Part shown: positions 59,751 through 64,000 of the stretch, in pieces
Layout of the letters: each line of letters begins with the position of its first letter
Numbering within the stretch: the stretch's first letter is position 1
Origin: UKL13-2 sp031414695
Lineage (GTDB): Bacteria > Pseudomonadota > Gammaproteobacteria > Burkholderiales > Usitatibacteraceae
DNA length: 64,000 bases
Reading direction: 5' to 3'
Assembly (NCBI GenBank): GCA_031414695.1
Contig: JANNWG010000040.1
Coordinates: forward strand, 1 to 64,000
Translations under genes and position numbers: made by a program
The notes under the pieces: generated by a model
Seen by the model: only the letters and a program-made list of their open reading frames with translations
Databases searched by the model: none
Told to the model about the DNA's origin: nothing

Positions 59751-60833
59751 TTATTGGCTAACTTCGGATAGCGACCAACGCGGCTTTACGTTAAACCCGC
59801 CTTCACGATAAATTTCTGTCGATTTTTTGTTATGCATTAGGCGCAATGCGCCCGCAAAGGCAATCATCGCGCCATTATCTGTGCATAGCGCAAGTGGCGG
59901 ATAAAAAACACTTGCGCCAATTGAGCTTGCCTGGCTTGTAAGCCGCTCTCGCAATCGACGATTAGCGCCAACACCACCAGCGACGACCAAGCGCTGCATA
60001 TTGGTTTGCTTGAGCGCCTTCAGTGATTTTGCGCATAAGACATCTGTGATGGCGTCTTCAAATGCAGCGGCGATGTCGGCGCGCGTGGCGTCTGTTAATG
60101 CCACTTGCCCATTTTTTAATTTAGTGACGAGTGTCAGCACCGCCGTTTTTAATCCGCTAAAGCTGAATTCAAGATCGCCCGAATGCAGCATTGGTCGGGG
60201 CAGCCGATAAATTGTGCTGTCACCCATGGCGGCAAGTGCCGATAATGCGGGTCCGCCGGGATAACCTAATCCTAGTAGCGACGCAGTTTTATCAAATGCT
60301 TCTCCGGCCGCGTCATCTACGGTTTCGCCGAGTAGCTCGTAGTCACCTACATCGCGCACTGCCATCAGCTGCGTATGCCCACCCGACACAAGTAACGCCA
60401 CAAACGGAAACGCAGGCCGCAGGTCAGCCAATAATGGCGAGAGCAAATGTCCTTCTAAGTGATGTATACCCATAACTGGTTTTCCTAGAGCCGCGCCCAA
60501 GGCAGCAGCCACGCTATTGCCGACCAATAGTGCGCCGCCAAGTCCTGGGCCTTGCGTGACAGCGATATGGTCAATATCAGAAAGTGAGCAGCCACTTTCA
60601 GTGAGAAGTTCGTTGATTAAAGGCAGTGTACGGCGAATGTGGTCGCGCGAGGCTAATTCAGGCACGACGCCACCGTAGGCCGCATGCATGGCGATTTGCG
60701 AGTGAAGACGGTGACTGATGAGGCCTTTTACGGTGTCATAAAGGGCGACACCAGTTTCGTCGCAGGAGGATTCAATGCCTAAAATTAACAAGGGATATCG
60801 ACTATGTGGTTGATAATGTTGCACAAAATGCAA
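59751..60833 (-). CDS. tsaD: tRNA N6-adenosine threonylcarbamoyltransferase
   Basis: Catalytic subunit for the universal t6A37 modification of ANN-decoding tRNAs. GIESSCDETGVALYD near the start, metal ligands in GIHHLEGHLLSP (HxxxH type), VSGGHTQLM and ATP-site GVGANRRLRER. The frame opens at TTG 60833 (360 residues), but homology starts at LLILGIESSCDE, where another TTG (60791) could be the true start; neither has a Shine-Dalgarno. A TATAAT lies 9 nt before the first TTG. Divergent from rpsU, a classical arrangement. Confidence 0.96.
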   Translation of the reverse strand: MHFVQHYQPHSRYPLLILGIESSCDETGVALYDTVKGLISHRLHSQIAMHAAYGGVVPELASRDHIRRTLPLINELLTESGCSLSDIDHIAVTQGPGLGGALLVGNSVAAALGAALGKPVMGIHHLEGHLLSPLLADLRPAFPFVALLVSGGHTQLMAVRDVGDYELLGETVDDAAGEAFDKTASLLGLGYPGGPALSALAAMGDSTIYRLPRPMLHSGDLEFSFSGLKTAVLTLVTKLKNGQVALTDATRADIAAAFEDAITDVLCAKSLKALKQTNMQRLVVAGGVGANRRLRERLTSQASSIGASVFYPPLALCTDNGAMIAFAGALRLMHNKKSTEIYREGGFNVKPRWSLSEVSQ

Positions 60834-60862
60834 CGATTGGTTATTATATTGGGCTTCGTTGA

Positions 60863-60886
60863 GCGTGTACCGTTACGCGTGTACCG
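60863..60886. repeat. 10-bp direct repeat in the tsaD-rpsU divergent region
   Basis: GCGTGTACCG at 60863-60872 and again at 60877-60886 (period 14). May be a regulator site; no known consensus recognised. Confidence 0.5.
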
Positions 60887-60974
60887 ATTTTGCGTTGATG
60901 TCATAAAAAGCTTCAGACCCACAGCCAATAGGCTGGGCGGGCATAACCATAAAAGTGATTAAGGAAATATTTCT

Positions 60975-61184
60975 ATGTTAGTGAAATTGAAAGAGAACGA
61001 ACCGTTCGACGTTGCACTGCGCCGCTTTAAGCGCGCTATTGAAAAGACCGGTCTTTTAACTGATTTGCGTGCGCGCGAATTTTACGAGAAGCCAACTGCC
61101 GAGCGTAAGCGTAAACATGCTGCTGCCATTAAGCGCCGTTACAAGCGTCTTCGCGCACAAATGCTGCCACCAAAAATGTATTAA
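60975..61184 (+). CDS. rpsU: 30S ribosomal protein S21
   Basis: Ribosomal protein of 69 residues (usual 70-71), Lys/Arg-rich: ALRRFKRAIEKTGLLTDLRA near 15-34 and a basic C-terminal helix. Needed for base-pairing of Shine-Dalgarno containing mRNAs. AAGGAAAT precedes the ATG by 7 nt. First gene of the rpsU-yqeY-dnaG macromolecular-synthesis operon. Confidence 0.98.
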   Translation: MLVKLKENEPFDVALRRFKRAIEKTGLLTDLRAREFYEKPTAERKRKHAAAIKRRYKRLRAQMLPPKMY

Positions 61185-61187
61185 TCG

Positions 61188-61208
61188 AATAAGCCGCTAG
61201 GGCTTATT
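61188..61208 (+). terminator. Hairpin directly after rpsU
   Basis: AATAAGCC and GGCTTATT pair (8 bp) around a 5-nt loop, 3 nt after the rpsU stop. The following A-rich run is not a T-tract, so it may protect the rpsU mRNA end rather than terminate. Confidence 0.5.
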
Positions 61209-61221
61209 GAACAAAAAATTC

Positions 61222-61254
61222 AAGGCAGATAGCGTACGCTACCTGCCTTTTTTC
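61222..61254 (+). terminator. Rho-independent terminator between rpsU and yqeY
   Basis: AAGGCAGATAGCG pairs with CGCTACCTGCCTT with one mismatch and a 2-nt turn, followed by TTTTC. It would give high rpsU expression relative to yqeY and dnaG. Confidence 0.75.
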
Positions 61255-61289
61255 TTTTCTGCCGTATTTTGATTGACTGAGGAATATCC

Positions 61290-61742
61290 ATGACGACATC
61301 ACCACTTCGCGAACAAATTAATAACGACATGAAAGCCGCGATGAAAGCGCGCGAGTCTGCCAAGCTCAATGCGATTCGTTTGCTCACCGCCGCAATAAAA
61401 CAAAAAGAAGTCGATGAGCGTATCGAGATTACCGACGATATTGTGTTGGCGATTATTGAAAAAATGCTCAAGCAGCGCAAAGATTCCATCACACAGTACA
61501 CCACTGGCAATCGTATGGATTTGGTCGCCGTTGAGGAGTTTGAAGTTGGCATCTTGCAGGTGTATATGCCTGCACAGCTGAGCGACGCCGAGCTTGCGGC
61601 GGTACTTGATAGCGTGATTGCTGAAGTCGGTGCGACAAGTGCCAAAGACATGGGCAAAGTCATGAATGCGTTAAGGCCGAGGGTGGCTGGGCGTGCTGAC
61701 ATGGGTAAATTATCTGGAGTGGTTAAGACCAGACTTGGCTAA
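61290..61742 (+). CDS. yqeY: GatB/YqeY domain protein
   Basis: Protein of 150 residues homologous to the C-terminal tRNA-binding part of GatB, starting with a helix (SPLREQINNDMKAAMKARES) and LNAIRLLTAAIKQKEVDERI. Typical of the rpsU-yqeY-dnaG operon in betaproteobacteria. GAGGAATATCC precedes the ATG. Stops 8 bp before dnaG. Role unclear, presumably tRNA-related. Confidence 0.97.
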   Translation: MTTSPLREQINNDMKAAMKARESAKLNAIRLLTAAIKQKEVDERIEITDDIVLAIIEKMLKQRKDSITQYTTGNRMDLVAVEEFEVGILQVYMPAQLSDAELAAVLDSVIAEVGATSAKDMGKVMNALRPRVAGRADMGKLSGVVKTRLG

Positions 61743-61750
61743 ACTAGGCC

Positions 61751-63553
61751 ATGATTCCACAAGATTTTATTCAGCAATTATTAGCGCGCGTCGATATTGT
61801 CGAGGTCGTTGATCGGCATGTGAAACTAAAAAAGTCAGGCCAAAACTATTCGGCGTGCTGCCCGTTTCATAACGAAAAATCGCCTTCGTTTTCGGTCTCA
61901 CCGACCAAGCAGTTTTATCACTGCTTTGGCTGCGGCGCGCATGGCACAGCAATTAGTTTTTTGATGGAATACAACGGCTTAGGTTTTCGCGATGCGGTTG
62001 ATGAGCTCGCTCAATCAGTTGGCATGTCCTTGCCAGTCGAGGCAAACCGAGCAGAATCGCTTGAAAAAGCCCGTCAATCGGCGACATTGGGTGAAATCAT
62101 GACGGCGGCGATGCAGTTTTATCGCGCTGAATTAAAAACCTCCACCACTGCCATTGATTACTTTAAGGGACGTGGTGTCACGGGCACAATTGCGGCTAAA
62201 TTCGCACTCGGCTACGCGCCGGATGATTGGCAAGGACTCAAACGCGCCGTAGAAGATTATTCTTCGGGCAGCTTAAAAGATTGCGGCTTAGTGATTGATA
62301 ACGAGGAAGGCCGCCGCTATGACCGTTTTCGTGATCGCGTGATGTTTCCGATACTTGATCAGCGCGGCAACGTCATCGGTTTTGGTGGCCGCGTAATTGG
62401 CGCGGGTGAGCCTAAATATTTGAATTCACCAGAGACGCCGTTGTTTGAAAAAGGCCGCGAACTCTACGGATTATTTCAAGCACGTCGTGCCATACGCGAT
62501 ACCAATACGGTGATTGTCGTTGAAGGCTATATGGATGTCGTAGCACTCGCGCAATCAGGCGTGGAAAATGCGGTCGCCACACTCGGCACCGCGACCACGC
62601 CGATGCATGTGGAGAAGTTATTACGCATGGCGGATAACCTTGTATTTTGTTTTGATGGCGATAAGGCTGGTCGCCGTGCGGCTTGGCGTGCGCTGGAGCA
62701 ATCATTGCCAGTGATTGCAGATGGCAAAGATGTGCGTTTTTTGTTTCTGCCTGCCGAGGATGACCCTGATACGTTCGTGCGGCGGTTAGGCAAAGATGCA
62801 TTTTTAGAGGAACAAAAAAACGCCAAGCCGTTGTCACAGTTTTTGTTTGATGAATTGCGCGCGCAGGTTGACACCACAAACGAAGAAGGTCGAGCGCGTT
62901 TGATGACGTTGGTCAAACCATTGATCTTACAAGTCGGCGCGCCGGCGTTAGCCTTTATGCTGCGACGTAAATTGGCAGACGAAACTGGATTAAGCGCAAT
63001 CGAAATTGAACGCGTGGTGCCGCTTTCGCCGCTGCTTAACGACGTATCAAATCAAAGCAACGCTAACGCAAGTAAGCAAAATAATCAGGGCAAGTTTCAG
63101 CCAAATGCGCAAGACAAACCGTTCAAGCCATGGGGCAAACGTAAAGGCCCTGAAGACGGCGCGCCCGCACCGCGTATTAAGTCGCCCGCTGTTGGCCTAG
63201 CCGTTCAAATCATAGGACGCATGTTGGTCAAGCCTTCACTGGCCAATCAATTTGATATCAACGTTGCTGAAGATGACCAATCACCATTAGGGGCAGCCTA
63301 TCGCGTTGCAACCTACATCCGCAACCATGATGGCGAAGTCGTGCATCAAGCAATGGTGGTGGAGCATTTCAGGCAAACCTCGGACGCCTATGCATTGCAG
63401 CAGGCGTCTTTATTGTTAAGCGAAGTTGATACCGATAGGCTAGACCTAGAAACCGAATTTAACGATGCACTCACGCGGCTGCGTGATGACGCCGCTAAAG
63501 CCGAAAAACGCGCCGAACAAGATCGCCGCGCGCAAGAAATGGGTTTAATTTAG
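61751..63553 (+). CDS. dnaG: DNA primase
   Basis: Primase of 600 residues. CHC2 zinc finger near 37-65 (CCPFHNEKSPSF and FYHCFGCGAHG), catalytic core, TOPRIM motif VVEGYMDVVALAQSG near 256-270 with acidic residues FCFDGDKAGRRAA, and a C-terminal helicase-binding domain after a Gln/Asn/Lys-rich linker (about 430-475). Third gene of the rpsU operon; rpoD is expected to follow outside the window. Confidence 0.98.
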   Translation: MIPQDFIQQLLARVDIVEVVDRHVKLKKSGQNYSACCPFHNEKSPSFSVSPTKQFYHCFGCGAHGTAISFLMEYNGLGFRDAVDELAQSVGMSLPVEANRAESLEKARQSATLGEIMTAAMQFYRAELKTSTTAIDYFKGRGVTGTIAAKFALGYAPDDWQGLKRAVEDYSSGSLKDCGLVIDNEEGRRYDRFRDRVMFPILDQRGNVIGFGGRVIGAGEPKYLNSPETPLFEKGRELYGLFQARRAIRDTNTVIVVEGYMDVVALAQSGVENAVATLGTATTPMHVEKLLRMADNLVFCFDGDKAGRRAAWRALEQSLPVIADGKDVRFLFLPAEDDPDTFVRRLGKDAFLEEQKNAKPLSQFLFDELRAQVDTTNEEGRARLMTLVKPLILQVGAPALAFMLRRKLADETGLSAIEIERVVPLSPLLNDVSNQSNANASKQNNQGKFQPNAQDKPFKPWGKRKGPEDGAPAPRIKSPAVGLAVQIIGRMLVKPSLANQFDINVAEDDQSPLGAAYRVATYIRNHDGEVVHQAMVVEHFRQTSDAYALQQASLLLSEVDTDRLDLETEFNDALTRLRDDAAKAEKRAEQDRRAQEMGLI

Positions 63554-64000
63554 AATTAAAACACGTTTATTTACGGGTATCTTGAGACATTTATGGCTTG
63601 AAATGTTTGTGGAATATAGGGTTTGTGATTTTATTAGATTGCAACGCCACAAAGCTCGCCAGTCAACTTGTAAAAATCCAGATTGCTAAGTGACAAGTGA
63701 AGTTGCGTTAAGTCATTGTCTCTATTGAAAAAATCAAATAAATGCTATCGAAAAAACACGCGCCGCAGTATAATCCACGGCTTCGCGTGATTTGAGACGT
63801 TTTTTGTTGATATACCGAGTTGAACGCCGCGCTAGATTCGATGGACTAAGCAAGTATAGATTTCACAACCGTCCACTAAAAATCTCAAACGCGACTTGAC
63901 TCAATTGATATTTGTTGCCGCCGGCACAATATTGTATTGACTAACAGCGCCGATCTCACTCCTCGCACTACCGCTCACATCTGGATTACACAATGGCCCG
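63554..64000. other. Intergenic region after dnaG
   Basis: 447 bp. It holds a dispersed palindrome (63558-63624) and a TATAAT hexamer at 63769-63774 that may be a promoter for the next operon, without a good -35. An ATG at 63993 could start a gene that runs out of the window (rpoD is expected by synteny), but two codons are not enough to call it. Confidence 0.5.
63558..63624. repeat. Dispersed imperfect palindrome, copy 12
   Basis: Left arm AAAACACGTTTATTTACGGG, right arm TGTGGAATATAGGGTTT, centre TTGAGACATTTATGGCTTGAA. Begins 4 bp after the dnaG stop. Confidence 0.8.

Noticed and set aside
63993..64000. ATG near the end as the start of rpoD
   Set aside because: Only two full codons are visible and there is no ribosome site; synteny alone does not support a call.
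1..64000. tRNA, rRNA or tmRNA genes
   Set aside because: No stretch with the expected conserved loops or CCA ends was noticed by eye; a tRNA scan was not possible.

Overview
The window looks like chromosome from a betaproteobacterium of moderate G+C. The evidence is gene order: rhodanese-grxC-secB-gpsA divergent from gpmA-envC-ctpA; fmdB-DUF502-aspS and nudB-endonuclease-clsB; tsaD divergent from rpsU-yqeY-dnaG. These arrangements are familiar from Burkholderiales and Nitrosomonadales. I cannot name the species. Layout: 0-5 kb holds a MAPEG protein, a small Coq4-like protein, a MOSC protein and an SPFH protein followed by a zinc-ribbon membrane protein. 5-22 kb is accessory DNA. It starts with a complete type IC restriction-modification operon (minus strand: hsdM, rhuM, hsdS, prrC, hsdR) in which hsdS is followed by a PrrC-type anticodon nuclease, as in the EcoprrI locus. 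Decayed IS481-family ends lie on both sides of the operon. Then come a Fic protein, a hydrolase, a LysE exporter, an SDR/DUF3052/Y-family polymerase operon behind a perfect LexA box, an intact IS30-family element and a Phd/PIN toxin-antitoxin pair. 22-39 kb carries katG with an OxyR-like site, a two-component system, glycerate 2-kinase, uvrA and ssb, a GntR-controlled ABC operon whose ATPase has an in-frame amber codon, a quinone oxidoreductase and PPK2. 38-64 kb is mostly core: fmdB-DUF502-aspS; a block of four genes between aspS and nudB; nudB-EEP-clsB; a second DUF4143 ATPase; argB, gpsA, SH3, secB, grxC, rhodanese; gpmA, envC, ctpA, moeB/thiF; tsaD; rpsU-yqeY-dnaG. Four things run across gene boundaries. 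First, at least twelve copies of a dispersed imperfect palindrome of about 57-70 bp occur, roughly one per 5 kb; several overlap stop codons and one lies inside the signal-peptide coding part of envC. Second, several genes (fic, the histidine kinase, nudB, both DUF4143 ATPases) have a -10-like hexamer only 6-7 nt before the start codon and no visible Shine-Dalgarno, suggesting leaderless mRNAs. Third, a 33-bp perfect hairpin sequence occurs twice. Fourth, hsdS carries an in-frame 12-bp tandem repeat at the place where EcoR124-type enzymes change spacer length. All calls come from reading the sequence and remembered family features; no database search was run.
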